A program made the translations under genes and the position numbers. The notes under the pieces are model-generated. The model had not been told where the DNA came from. It searched no databases and saw only the letters and a list, made by a program, of their open reading frames with translations. Source: Lumbricus terrestris (taxonomy: Eukaryota > Annelida > Clitellata > Crassiclitellata > Lumbricidae). From it: a DNA stretch of 64,000 nucleotides. Each line of letters opens with the position of its first letter. Positions within the stretch are counted from its first letter, which is position 1. Shown here piece after piece: positions 45,735 through 57,311 of the stretch. The stretch is from NCBI GenBank assembly GCA_949752735.1, contig OX457039.1:42093699-42157698 (forward strand). Direction: 5' to 3'.

Positions 45735-45970
45735 TGTTGTCTACTGTTTGTATGCGCACTTGTTATAGTGCCTCTTACAGCCCTCATCCGCTACTCAGAG
45801 GCGCTCCCGACTACAGCGCAGACACTGCATCGGAGTTGCACGCCAAAGCGCTGAGCAATTGCGAGTGAAGGACTTGCCCAAGGTCCATACGCGGCGACTT
45901 GAGGTGGATTCGAACCTCGAACCTTCCGGCTTCAAGGCAACGACGCCACCACTACACCACAGCGCCCCAC
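45735..45970 (-). mobile_element. tRNA-derived SINE, copy 2
   Basis: On the - strand it starts GGGGCGCTGTGGTGTAGTGG (A box TGGTGTAGTGG), with B box GGTTCGAATCC about 35 bp on, then GACCTTGGGCAAGTCCTT, TGCAGTGTCTGCGCT and GCGCCTCTGAGTAG. It is the best-preserved copy in the window. A separate B-box-like GGATTCGAATCC at about 45692 on the + strand may be another fragment. In a stomatin intron. Confidence 0.8.
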
Positions 45971-46045
45971 ATCCTGTCTATGTATAGGCAGGATGGCAAG
46001 GACGGTGTCGTTGTTGTAGTACAAATTAAATCATGCTGCTCGTTT

Positions 46046-46290
46046 TGGTGCTGGTGCTGGTGATGATGTTGATGGTGGTTTTGGAAGTGGTGTTAGACAG
46101 TTAGAGAGATTGCTGTTGCCGTTGTTGCTGCTGCTGTTGCCTTTGTTGTTGCTTTTGTTGTTATTGGTGGTGGTAGTGGTGGTGGTGTGGGAGGGGGTTG
46201 TGGTGGTGGTCGATGCGGTTGTTGTGAAATGTTAGCGGTGATGGTGCTATTGGTATCGTGTTTTGTGGTGGTTGTGGTGGTGGTTTGATA
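46046..46290. repeat. Imperfect GTT/GGT triplet-rich stretch
   Basis: Loose GTTGTTGCT and GTGGTGGTG repeats within a stomatin intron; the - strand Thr/Pro ORF (46093-46365) is a by-product. Confidence 0.7.
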
Positions 46291-46422
46291 GATCGTGATG
46301 TCCACACAGATGACCCTCTGTCTGGACACTATCGATGTTAATACTATTGGAGAGAAGAACTGCAACTGTTGTCGTCATATATAATCGGCATTTGTAAATT
46401 TGTTTCTCTATGTGTTGTGTAG

Positions 46423-46501
46423 AAAGGATGTCCGATTGCCCGTGCAGCTCCAGAGGGCTATGGCTACGGAAGCTGAGGCACAGAGGGAGGCCAGAGCTAA
46501 G
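46423..46501 (+). CDS. STOM: Stomatin exon: KDVRLPVQLQRAMA, start of coiled coil
   Basis: Acceptor GTGTTGTGTAG, donor GTAGGA. The first base completes the Ile codon from the previous exon. Encodes KDVRLPVQLQRAMATEAEA and REARAK, the start of the Ala/Glu-rich oligomerisation helix of stomatins. Confidence 0.95.
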
Positions 46502-46964
46502 GTAGGAATGATTACAATGTCATGTACATCTTGGTCATGGCAGAATTTCGTGGCACCAATGAAACGTGTTTACAGACTATAGCAGCTTCGCAATTTTTCG
46601 CGTTGTTTTAAGATGCCATCAATTGAGGGAGTTCTGTTTTTAAACCTTGCGACACCTGTGCTTTAATTAGGGCCTAAATTCGCCTAAATTCAATATATAA
46701 TTAAACGGTTGTTGTTTATCTTGGGATAGAAACTTGTAAATCAGGCGTCTTCCACCTCTGTTTATTTTCTGGATATTTTCTGGATTACATTGAAGATACT
46801 TAATTTTGGAAATTGTTTTCGTGAATCGTCGATTTCAATTTCTCCCTTTCTCAGCGGCCCCTCCATCGCCATTTCAACTCTAAATATCACCCACCCTAAT
46901 ATCCGTCCGTCTGTCTGCCTGCTTGACTCTCCGGATCTTCACCCTCTGCCTAACGATTTTGTCT

Positions 46965-47045
46965 TGATTGAGCGCCTGTGAATAAGCTGGTTCCCACGAT
47001 TTCGCCTTTGTGGGGGCTGTATATAAATCTCGAGATGACGATGAC
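46965..47045 (+). mobile_element. SINE/LINE tail-like fragment
   Basis: GAGCGCCTGTGAATAAGCTGG, TTTGTGGGGGCTGTATATAAAT and GATGACGATGACGATGG resemble the shared tail module in diverged form. A sister copy lies at about 57437-57505. Confidence 0.4.
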
Positions 47046-47281
47046 GATGGCGAATTAGAACACTGCAGTTACTGCAAGAATCCAATTTCTATCACTACCC
47101 TGATCATAATATTATAATTATTATATCTGCCAGGCAATGAAATTGCAGATATTCATTCTGCGATATCCTAATTAATATTGTAGCTTTGCCAACGTCGCTT
47201 TCCGTGGTGAGAGACGCAGCCGTAAAGCAGATCTCTGTTGAGTCTGTTCTGCATGTGATGTATTGGATGTGATGTCTGCAG

Positions 47282-47536
47282 GTAATAGCTGCCGAGGGCG
47301 AGAAAAACGCGTCGCGAGCCTTGAAGGATGCGGCGGACGTCCTCAACCAATCAGCGGACGCTCTCCAACTGCGCTACCTTCAGACTTTGACCCAGATATC
47401 AGCGGAAAAGAACTCGACTATAATCTTCCCACTTCCGGTTGACCTTCTGACCGCCTGCGTCACAAGGTCGTCGTCATCATCATCGCAGGTCATGGACGAC
47501 ACGGCGTCCTTAGACAGTTCCCCCGCCAACGACTAG
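47282..47536 (+). CDS. STOM: Stomatin last coding exon with C-terminus
   Basis: Acceptor TGTCTGCAG, 84 codons plus TAG at 47534-47536. Encodes VIAAEGEKNASRALKDAA, then LQLRYLQTL and AEKNSTIIFPLPVDLL, the C-terminal oligomerisation and lipid-raft segment of stomatins. After PVDLL it has its own Ser-rich tail (SSSSSS, then DDTASLDSSP), longer than and unlike the human tail. The tail is close in position but not in sequence to vertebrate ends. Confidence 0.95.
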   Translation, partial: VIAAEGEKNASRALKDAADVLNQSADALQLRYLQTLTQISAEKNSTIIFPLPVDLLTACVTRSSSSSSQVMDDTASLDSSPAND

Positions 47537-49690
47537 TCTGGCACTCCTCCTCCTCCTTTCGTATTCCTTTCAAGTTCTGACCTCTCACAGATAGATGCAC
47601 ACACATTGTTGTTCATTCAACGAACAATGGGCAATGAACGATCGAGAGGACAATTACACACCCATTGTCCTTTATTCAACGAACAATGGACTCGATGAGC
47701 GAAAGGATGACTAAGCAATCAGTACGAAGACCAAGAAATCTATTATGGTGGTGTAAGCAGTTAAAGATGTGTGCCAAAACGTGGACTTGAAATCTGGAAA
47801 TCAGCAGAAACCTGGTCTGTGTATTTCTGTTTCCTTTGAACACGTAGGCCTACTGCACTATGTGACTGATGGACTTATTTCCATTTAAGGTTGTCATGTG
47901 GTTGTAGCAGATTCAACGCTGGTCACGATACGGTTCCATGGTACATTTACAGGTCATTTAGAAGATAGGCTACACATGGTATACTAGGTCTTCGCCCTCA
48001 TATCCAGATTACAGGCTCCAATTTTACGTATAATTATGCATAATATTCTTGACTAGGCCTAGGTTAGGCCTATGAATGATACGTAGGTCTATTACGTAGG
48101 CTATAGGCCTATGCATGTAAGTGGATCAATTGCATCGCTCTCTGTTACGAGTGCCAAAAGGACATGTTCAGGAATCATATACGAGTTTAACTGTCACCTT
48201 AGGAAACCAAAGAGATTATACACTTAACCATGCATTGTAGCTTTACAGAAACTTATTTGATTTTTTCTCCGAAAAAAATTAGTGTCAAATCTTGGGGCTG
48301 CTGCTTTGATTAAACTAGCGAAACGGTTGTCAACATAGGAGAGCCATATGACAATATATCGCCGCATTTCATTCTCAGACTAAATAGGTTAGATTCATAC
48401 GAGAGAATTAATAATATGGTCAGCTGAAACGTTTTGGGGTAGGACCCCCCAAATGTTAGAATTGCAAAATTTTCTATGATGCCACAACCCGAATAAGCAC
48501 AGTTAATGATGCGTGTAGTCATTATATTTTGTTATGTAGGGCCTAGGCCTATTAGAACTTCTTTATCATTTAGATGAGCAAATTAGTTTTGCCGCGACCG
48601 ATCAACAGTTGCAAAATATCTTAATAAACAAATTGTACCAACCGGATTTTTATTTGTAAGCTAAACTTTGGCGCACGTAGGCTAAATGATTATGGCACCC
48701 TAAAAATCTATGGAATTAAAGACATAATATAGCAGTAATACAGATGCGAGGATCGACTATATAGCCTATAATTGATCTGAACGTTAGGTATGCGTGAATA
48801 AAAGAGATAGGCCTATTATGACAGAACAAGCTGATAGGCCTACATAGAATTTTGATAAAGCACGCATTTCAGTATTGACTGATTGCTATACATGCTAGGC
48901 CTATCGTTAACTGAATAGGCCTAATTACATGGAATGCCTCGATTTAAATGCAGCGACGCACTGCGCATTGCTCCACACACAAGAAATATCGAATTAAATG
49001 AGCAGAACTGTATACGTAGGCCTAGGCCTATACATAGGCCTACAAGATGAAAGTTGGAAGAACGACGACCGTTAAGAACGAGTCTTGGCTTCGCTTCATT
49101 GGCCTGAATCGAATATCCCGGTCTATTGACGTCGACATAGTCATCGAAGCGAATCGCATGCTTCGTATTTGGCTCGAAGAACGGTCTGCCAACGGTCTTT
49201 CTTCCATGCAGTCTCACTATAGCTTAATCGAATGGATTGCTTGTTGCATGTTTAACGACACTGCCATATATCAAAGATGATTAGTGTCGCCCTCCTCCTT
49301 TATCCAGGCTTAATTGGGACTGGCACTGGCAGAGAACAACCAGTGGCAGAGTTCCACAATCGAATGGATGCATAGCAAGCCTTTTTTTATAGTCTATCGA
49401 TTTATGCTTCTTTTCAGGTTCTCAATGGCAGTATAGATCATGCCCTATAATGTAATGTAAAAATGTAAATCTTCGAGAATTTCCAGCGCCCACAAAAGCC
49501 ACGTCAGAGAGACCAGCTTATTCACCGGTCCTATTGGGCCTGCAACAACAATTTGGTTTGCCTACAAGAGTCCCAGGGGTATAGGGCCTATAGGCCTACC
49601 TTTACACAGCACATTCACCAGCGCTGTCGTAACCGATAGCCTACTATCAATTGCACCAGCTCAGAGTTGTCTCTTGCTATCTCACCCCGA
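47537..49690. other. Stomatin 3' UTR and intergenic DNA
   Basis: Probable 3' UTR follows the stop at 47536; AATAAA occurs at 48623-48628 and 48797-48802. Inverted/direct short repeats ACACATTGTTxTTCATTCAACGAACAATGG recur at 47600-47690. TAGGCCTA palindromes cluster at 48044-48115 and 48895-49042. No further gene recognised. Confidence 0.45.
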
Positions 49691-50290
49691 ATACTACCAC
49701 TACTCTTATCCATTCATTTGTTGTCCATGCATACTACCACTACTCTTATGGATTCATTTGTTGTCCATGCATACTACCACTACTCTTATCCATTCATTTG
49801 TTCTCCATGCATACTACCACTACTCTTATCCATTCATTTGTTGTCACCCACCTCGACTACTGCTGCGCTCTCTGGTGCTGGTCTCCCGTCTGTGCGGCTT
49901 GGATGCTTGTAGCGGGTCCTGCGCCTGGCTGCACGCCTTTTTGCTTGTATGATGTATCCCAAAAATGTCATCATGTCACTGATTATAATTTTGTGGGAAG
50001 TCCTGCATTGGCTCCCTATCCTGCAGCGAATTACATACCGGCTTTAGTGTGGCAGCGCCTTTTAGATGCTGTTCCTGTATAATTTTTTTATTGCAAGACC
50101 TATGTGAATCTACGTTGGTTGTACAGTGGCGTCGTGCTCTACGTTCCTCTACTCAGGGTGAACTGCTCATTCCCCAAGCACGAGCTGCTCTTATATAGAC
50201 AGCACCGTGCTTTCTGTTATTGGCCCCACGGTATGGAATGGCAGATCTTGATTGCTCTTAGTCAAGTTCATTTTGCAGTATAGAATATAT
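49691..50290 (+). pseudogene. LINE ORF2 C-terminal relic with 40-bp tandem insert
   Basis: Across shifting frames the + strand reads FVVTHLDYCCALW, then LHWLPILQRITYRL, GELLIPQAR and a VIGPTVWNG-like end. This is the order found after the reverse transcriptase domain of CR1/L2-like LINEs (DYCNSLL, LHWLPV.xRIxYK, LVxPRTR, FSVxGPxxWN). Frameshifts make it a dead copy. Four tandem 40-bp units starting ATACTACCACTACTC lie at 49691-49846, just before the DYC motif. Confidence 0.65.
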
Positions 50291-53159
50291 GTGCGACTGT
50301 ACAGGCTATATAAATCTTCCAAACATTTAAATTCGTAAAAAGACTTAACCGCTGAAATTGATTTCCTTACACTAATTTATACAAAACCAAGCCATGAAAG
50401 GACTACACTAAGAAATATTTCTTACATACTTGCTCAAGATTCGTGTCTTAAACACAGTGAAAATCTCAAGAGGGGGCTTATCCTTTAATAACACAGAGTG
50501 AGCACTCAGCCAAACACTGTGTCAAAAAAGAAAACTGAACGAACAGTCACACAGCAATTTTCTGTTATAATGATTATTCTCAACAACAACAAACGGTGGT
50601 ACCACAATGACGTATTTAAAGGAACTTGTAATGACAACTTGAAATGACAGACTACTGTCAACAAATTACTTATATGACAAGACCTATGAACACAAACATG
50701 CCCCGTTATGATTTATAAATTTTCAATGCAAGAATAATTCGTTAAGATTTAGCTTGTACTGCAATTGAACCTGAAATTGCTTAACCTGTCCCATTTGGCA
50801 AACCCGTAAGTTGAAACCACACACATGTATAAAACAGGTTATTTTGAACAGACACTTTGGTCGGAAACAATGGACGCCGATTAATATCAATTATGCACAG
50901 AAGATTCAACTTTTTACAAAAAGACACTTGATGACGTTATAAATATGCAAAACATGTCGTCATGCGAAATCTACGACAAAAAGTACACTGATGGTTGCAT
51001 TGTTTACACAGCATCTTCCATAAGGTCATAAGGTGATTTCATAAGGCCGTAAGGTAATTCATAAGGTAATTCATAAGGTCTTTTATAAGGTCATAAGATT
51101 TTTCATGAGGTCATAAAGTATTTCATAAAGGTCACTTCCAACTAGGAGTCAGTGAGACAGAGAAAGACAGAAACAGAGACAGAGCGATAGAGAGAGAGAG
51201 GCAGTGCTACAGGGACAGACAATAAGACAGAGAGGAGGCATGAGAAACAGAGAGATGGCAGCACAGACAATGGCTGTAAAAACGAAAGAGACTTGCATTG
51301 CAAATACGTATTACGCTCATCAGCAGAACTGATCCACCTTATCTATGCGCGTAACGGCACCAAACTCACGAGATCAGCAACACAATAAAACGATCATAAT
51401 CAAAATGACAATAGCATAAATAATAAAACAGTTAACTGCTTCCATCTCCAATCTTCCAATCACGAGACAAGATGGGTCTCTTTAACCTTCTGAGCAAGAA
51501 AAAATTCAAGGAAACCAAATTTTCCCCTGGCAACTCCGTAATTTAGTTGGGGGCTTTTTACACCCGCTTTTAAATTGGCTACAATAGTAACTAAACTATG
51601 CGAACAGTTGAACACATTAAAATGTAAATTAAAAGTTAGTTCCAAGGCTCTCTGCATATTCTCTGAAGAAACGGCAAAACACAGCTACAAAATCGCAATG
51701 CATCGACTGGTTTACCAAGGACTTATTATTTAATGCAAACCTATAATGCATACAAACCCATGCTAACCTATAAAGTGAGAAAATCAGCATGGGCGGAGAC
51801 TTAGGGGGACGGTCCCCTCAATGTTTGCGGTGCATGCATATGTCCCCCATCCTTAAGCGTTTGGACATGACGAAATGACTGAAAATAGGTCAACTATTTT
51901 GGATGAGAAAATGGTATGGCTTTCTGGGGAAAAAAATTTGACTTGATGACTAAAAAAATTTCGTCAGAAAATTTCGTCGATGAAAATGGGAAATGTCTTC
52001 GGTCGGCGACTCAGCCGTCCACCCAAATTGTTGCGCCTCGGTGCACTTTTAAAAGAGTCCGATGCATTCTGAGGATCTAAAAAGTATCAGATAACTCAAA
52101 CCAAGTTCAACTGCAATGAATGGGAAACCTCAAGAACAGGCAGTTAGCTGAATGAAACCAAATTTCTGGTCCTCATATATTCAAAGCATCTTTAGCAAAA
52201 ACTGATCCTGTGGGTTTCCAATGCAGCCTGCTGTTAGAGTTAAGACTAGAATCTATAATATGGCGACTAGTAAAAAGTGACTTGATGTCATTGTATGGTA
52301 AGATCAATAAAACGAGAAGGTGACATTTTCGCAGAGAAATCAAGAGGTCAGACACAAGTGATGCTAATCTTTGTACAAGAATATTTAATTATGCTTTTCT
52401 TCCATTGCTTATTTCTCAATTAAACCCTGCCAAGGAAAACCTTCACAATGAATGAAAACTCTCTTTAACACTCAGTTTTTTGTGATTTACACAACCAAAC
52501 AAATCATTTTTAAAGTCAGTTTTCTTTTAAATAGTTTTGGATGAACTGCATAAGCAGAATTATCAGAATGACAGACAATACATATTTTCTAAAACTGAGA
52601 CCCCCAAGGGTACCATACTGCAGTCTTGCTAAATATATGCACCACTAAAGTTTAAATTGTTCCATCAGCAACAATGACACAGAATTCATAATAGTCACAA
52701 TATAACAAGCACAACAGAACAACTACCGGTACTTTGGCAGATCAAGAATTCATATTGCTTTCAGTATTGCTTTCAAATGGCTTCCAATCTCCCAAATACA
52801 GATGGGATTCAGTAGAGTCATTTTCCGAGGTTAAATGTTAAAAGCAGTCCAAACAATCTATGCAGGATCTCCAAAATTTGCAGTTCAATATTTTAAACTC
52901 AGCAACATAATAGTAAAAAGACTCGTACAAATTCTACGAAAACGATATTCGAACAACGTAATCCAGACAATAGTAGATACAAAATGAACACAACTTGTCA
53001 AGCATCATAAAACACCTTCAGGATGACGTCATGACTTGCCTTCTATCCTTTCGAAACCAATGCCTCCTTCATACATATTCACGATTCAGTACCTGCATAA
53101 TGACAGAAAATTGGCTTTGTTATTTTGACAACCTGATAGTAAATGATCTTACAGACACT
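50291..53159. other. Intergenic; small tandem tracts, no gene recognised
   Basis: Contains TCATAAGGT repeats (51017-51135), a GACAGA tract (51150-51260), and a stretch at about 51880-52020 that is inversely related to the interior of the hAT MITE at 50-258 (AAAATTTCGTCAGAAAATTT, TGACTAAAAAAATTT). No exon recognised. Confidence 0.45.
51017..51135. repeat. Imperfect (TCATAAGGTAAT)n tandem repeat
   Basis: About nine irregular units built on CATAAGGT with variable spacers. Confidence 0.8.
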
Positions 53160-53168
53160 CAATCAATA

Positions 53169-53223
<55 letters not shown>

Positions 53224-53312
53224 AAATCAATCAATAAATCAATCAATCAATCCATCAATCCATGAGAATTTATGTAGCACCCTTGAAATCCCTACTCAGA
53301 GGCGCTCCCGGC
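53160..53312 (-). mobile_element. Truncated SINE with expanded (TTGA)n tail
   Basis: On the - strand, CCGGGAGCGCCTCTGAGTAG is followed by a diverged tail and then a long (TTGA)n tract (AATC units on the + strand at 53160-53265). It is the 3' end of the SINE family with its tail microsatellite expanded. Confidence 0.6.
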
Positions 53313-55009
53313 CATTATTACCACTCTAGTGATTAGCCGCATTGGTCTATTAGTCACTTCTAGTACACTCTCGTCATCAAAGTGTTAAAGGAACTGCTAA
53401 AAACAGGCCGAGGCTCAAACATGGCACACAAAATATTAATTTTAGCCCAATTGAAACCCTTTCACTTGTACAAAATGTCCAAAACAGTCCCTGAATTATT
53501 AGAACAGTTTTTCCAAATGCCTGAAACCAGTTTTCTATTTTGAAGTGGTGTGCAATATAAAATCATTACATTTTCCTAACTATTTAAATGCATTAGGTTA
53601 TTAATAAGTAAATATGTGAGACTATAATTAGTCTAATACTTTCTTAGATCCTGATTTGTAATAAGCAGACTCATTAAAGCACTTTTAAGAAGTGACTACA
53701 GCAAAAAGGAGAACAGATGACTGTAGTAAAAACAGGAACAAAGAACCGGCATGATTTAATCACATGATCATAACGAGAAGTATGATCAGGTGATTAAATC
53801 ATAAATGAATCTTTGAATAACAATGAAGAAGAGACTCCCAAAGGTGCAGAGAAGTTCTTAAAATAATAACAATTGAGTTTACACGTATCTACGGGCAATT
53901 CTGACGAATGTTGTATGAAAAAATAAAGCATAATTCAGAAGAGCAAACCAATATTTTGGAGTTAGAAGCGATCTCCACTGCTGCAGCTTAATTATACTGA
54001 TGAGAATAATTATAATTATTAAGATATTAAGATATTAATCATGTTGATGCTGATGAAAGTGACAATGCTGCAGGAATTGAGGCGGCAACTTACCTGAGCA
54101 GGGTCAGGTCAAGGATCAAAGCTGTTGACAGAAGGCTAGTCATTTGATCACTCCGAAGGCGGTACGCACACCTACAACACTCTCACCCACTACAGAACTA
54201 AGAGAACAACAAGGAATTCACACCAAATGACACCAATTAGTACAACAGAAGGATACGATTCATTCTCATCCAAAACGTTACTTGATAAGGTGCCGTATAA
54301 ACTTACACTCATAGAATAGAATAGTGTTACATTCCATTAAATTACATAAAAAGATGTCAGCATAATTATAGTCACACTCAAATCCCGTACGCATAAATTT
54401 CCAACACACATCACACAAACACACATACGTCATAAATGATATACCATTGTGTGGATATTCATATATTAAATCTAAGTACATCATAAATAGGTTTGTAGAC
54501 AAGACTAGTCAAAACCAACCTGGTGCCTTCACATTGCCAGTTGCAGTGAAAGCAAGCATTAAATGCACAGAGGAATCTGGTAATGTTTAGGGCTAAATTT
54601 CAAAGCTAGAGTACTGCCATACAATTGCTATAATTTCATTGTTAGCCAAATCATCCAAAAGAGAATCCCCTAATGACATAGTCAGAAGAATAGCAGATCC
54701 TACAGCAAAACCAGAGCATTCAGTAAAGCATTGACATTTTTATGTCCATAGCCACCTAGAGCAGAGCTAAGATAAGTTCTGTCTATCTAGTTACCCTGCT
54801 CTTCCCATCTAAAGTGTGAGGTTTGTGCACTCAATATATATAGCGCACTTGACAATGGGAAAATTGGAACATACATATGGAAATATCTTTCAGCCCTTTT
54901 ATAGGTTGCAAAAATTAGCTAGCTAGCTGGATGTAATATGATTATGTATCTTAAAACATAACAGTCTAAAATACATGGTTACATAGACACATACACAAAA
55001 GGTTATAGA
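53313..55009. other. Intergenic; one orphan splice-donor-like site
   Basis: No gene recognised. On the - strand, an ATG at 54143 opens 16 codons (MTSLLSTALILDLTLL) that end at 54094 exactly before a strong donor, CAG/GTAAGT. It could be the first exon of an unknown - strand transcript, but no partner exon was found. Confidence 0.3.
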
Positions 55010-55990
55010 AAAATTAACTTTATCCATAAAGAAAAAAATACTAATAAATTAGTCTGAAAAAAAATCAAAATCTTACTGTGTTGTGGGTAATTCTTGGAAC
55101 TCAGTGAAATTTTATTGCAAACAATTTAATCCATAAAGACACATGAAAAGTTAGCAAGAATATCAACAACATATTTTGGGTAATTATTGGAACTTTTTGT
55201 TGAATCTGTTGGAAACAATTTTATCCATAAAGATGTTTGGAAAACATCTTCAAGATACATTCCAGATGTGCTTTATGTTGCTAGAGGAACTTCATTCAAT
55301 GTCGTCAGAAAAATTAATTCATAGGAATTGTATGACAAAATTGCCAGGAATGGAAGTTCTATGGGCAAAAATTGGAACTTAAGTCAGATTTTGTCATCCT
55401 GAACAATTTTATCTAAAAAGATGTATCAAAACTTAGCAACAATAATGAGTAACATAATTATTGGCAAAATTTCGTCAGAATCTGTCAGGAACAATTTATT
55501 CACAGAGATGTATGAGAATTGTTTTGTAGACAATTACTGGAACTTATTTAGAATTTATGAGAAACAATTTTACCCATAAAATTATAATGTGGAAATTCAG
55601 CAAGAATATCATTGTATTTTGTGCAATTATTGGAACTTTGTCACATTTTGTCACAATCAATTTTGATCATAATGTATGAAGAAAATAGCAAAAATCTTAG
55701 ATGATCTCTAGACAATTAGAATAATTTAGTCTAATCCTGTTTGGAACAATTTCTCCATGAAAGTGATTAGCCGTATATTTTATGTAAATTTTGGGCAATA
55801 TTTGGATATTGAGACAAAAGTAATTATTGGAAATTTTGCAGATTTTTTATCAGTAAAAGTTTATTTATTTATCCACAACGACTTTGAAAAATCACAAGAA
55901 TATTTTCATATTTGTGCTGTCGGCAATTATTGAAATTTAGCCACAACGTCTGATAAATTCACTAGCATTTTAGAAACATTGTTTGGCAAT
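55010..55990. repeat. Highly diverged ~90-bp tandem array, about ten units
   Basis: A cryptic tandem repeat: the block AATTATTGGAACTT recurs, with changes, at about 55088, 55181, 55277, 55365, 55459, 55541, 55628, 55714 and later. In most units it is followed about 30 bp on by GGAACAATTTTATCCATAAA and then GATGTATGAAAA and TTAGCAAGAATAT. Spacing is 80-96 bp. Divergence is high, so it is old. It may belong to the 3' flank of the angiomotin-family gene. Confidence 0.7.
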
Positions 55991-56439
55991 AAACAACTGC
56001 AGGCAAAAGAACAAAAAAAAACGGGGGCACAGACCTATAAGGCACAACTGCCTTACTTCTGCAAATATTTAAAACAGATTAAGAAATGATGATTATCTTA
56101 AAAAGCGTATGTCACAATTACTATCCAATCAGTAGATTCCAGGTTATAACGACTATACCAGCCTTAACCTAATTCAATGAAGGAATTATCCTCATTCTCT
56201 CAGAAGAATGTACTGCAGGTAACTACACATAAAACAAACTGAAATCGGTGTTTACATGGACTAAAAAGACGAGCACTGGAAAAAAGAAAAATAGATGAAG
56301 TGATGCCAGCTGTTGAAAATCGCATCATATATAAATGCATATATGGCAGTAAAAGCTATTCAGAGGCACTTTCAGCATGCAAGCACAAGGAAAAAGATGG
56401 AGAGGATTCATGAAAATCCCAGTCATGAGCTTAGCCTGC

Positions 56440-56590
56440 AGAAGAGTGGGAGGCCATTCCTTAAGAAGGACCAGTCCTAGCAAATGCACGGCATTGAGCC
56501 AAGGCAGACGTAATAGAAGGGACAGAGAGATCCAAGCGGTTAGTAGGAAAGAGAAGGGCCGAGCCGAGAAAGGCTTTCCTACACAGTAGG
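56440..56590 (-). pseudogene. LINE ORF2 C-terminal relic
   Basis: On the - strand, FPTNRLDLSVPSITSALAQC is followed by RAFARTGPS and, after a one-frame change, RNGLP. This matches the RSFxxxGPxLWNSLP signature after the LINE reverse transcriptase. Stop and frameshift make it dead. The + strand ORF at 56377-56589 is its shadow. Confidence 0.5.
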
Positions 56591-57236
56591 AGAGATATCT
56601 GGAGGCAAGATCTAGTTGAGATTTGGAGAGCAGGACTAGCATCTTACATTTAACATCTTCAAACTGTCACCAGGAACATTTTCAAATAGATTGAAGATTT
56701 GCATAGAAGTTATTTAAATAAGGCAAAATCAAATAAAAGTACAATAAATTAATTTATAAAAAAGTAAAGCAGCAACTGAAGTTACTAACTGAGAAGATAA
56801 CCAATAATACAATTTCAAAATATATTTAAATATTTAAGACAGGCTACACTGTACCGGTAAATAACAAAGAAAATACTTATAATTGCCTTTAAATGTATTG
56901 TAATTTGTGGGACATAATTTAAAACATCTTTCGTAAACCATAAAATCTTGGGTAAAAACAACATCAAGCCAGAATTTAGAAACATACGACGTAAGCTGGA
57001 TAATAAGACTGTGACCGTCTAACACACTAAGAAAAAGTTTCAACTGAAAGAAAACCTGACTTCTACAAACACTGACATGGGCTTCTCTACACACAATGCC
57101 TAACCATGTCGCAATGCAACCGAAAAGAAAAAGACGAAGCAATAATTCACACAAAAAGCAAATGACCGATGGTGACCGATGGTGACCAGTGGCCACACAA
57201 GTGGTCCCTGGTTGTAAGGATGGTCAGGGAGACAAT

Positions 57237-57311
57237 TCAAACCTGCCAGAAGCAGTGCTTCAGGTGGTCAGAGCCAGACTGGAGGGACTGCGAGCTTCCA
57301 TAAGACAAAGC
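57237..57311 (-). CDS. AMOT: Probable last angiomotin-family exon with PDZ-ligand-like end
   Basis: Strong acceptor (TTTGTTTTGTGTAG) and phase-0 reading continuing the previous exon: ALSYGSSQSLQSGSDHLKHC then FWQV and TGA at 57237-57239. The last residues W-Q-V fit a class II PDZ ligand (hydrophobic-x-hydrophobic), as do the EYLI/EVLI ends of vertebrate angiomotins. A possible donor CAG/GTTTGA just before the stop would lead to further exons instead, so the terminus is uncertain. Confidence 0.45.
   Translation of the reverse strand, partial: ALSYGSSQSLQSGSDHLKHCFWQV

Larger units (their letters stand above)
22231..47536 (+). other. STOM: Stomatin gene (seven coding exons; first exon not found)
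   Basis: Seven exons at 22231-22361, 23518-23587, 31559-31641, 35966-36169, 45457-45512, 46423-46501 and 47282-47536 join in phase to about 292 codons, close to the 280-290 residues of animal stomatins. Stomatins are monotopic membrane proteins with a hairpin inserted in the inner leaflet and a cytoplasmic SPFH domain. They oligomerise in cholesterol-rich domains and modulate channels and transporters. All introns are GT-AG. The gene is long (over 25 kb) because transposons and minisatellites fill its introns. Convergent with the angiomotin-family gene on the other strand. Candidate poly(A) signals AATAAA lie at 48623 and 48797. The protein could equally be called a stomatin/STOML3-type member. 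Confidence 0.93.

Noticed and set aside
56834..57196. 120-codon minus-strand ORF after the presumed last angiomotin-family exon
   Set aside because: Composition (Phe, Leu, Tyr, Cys, Lys) looks like translated UTR; no PDZ-ligand end and no family match.
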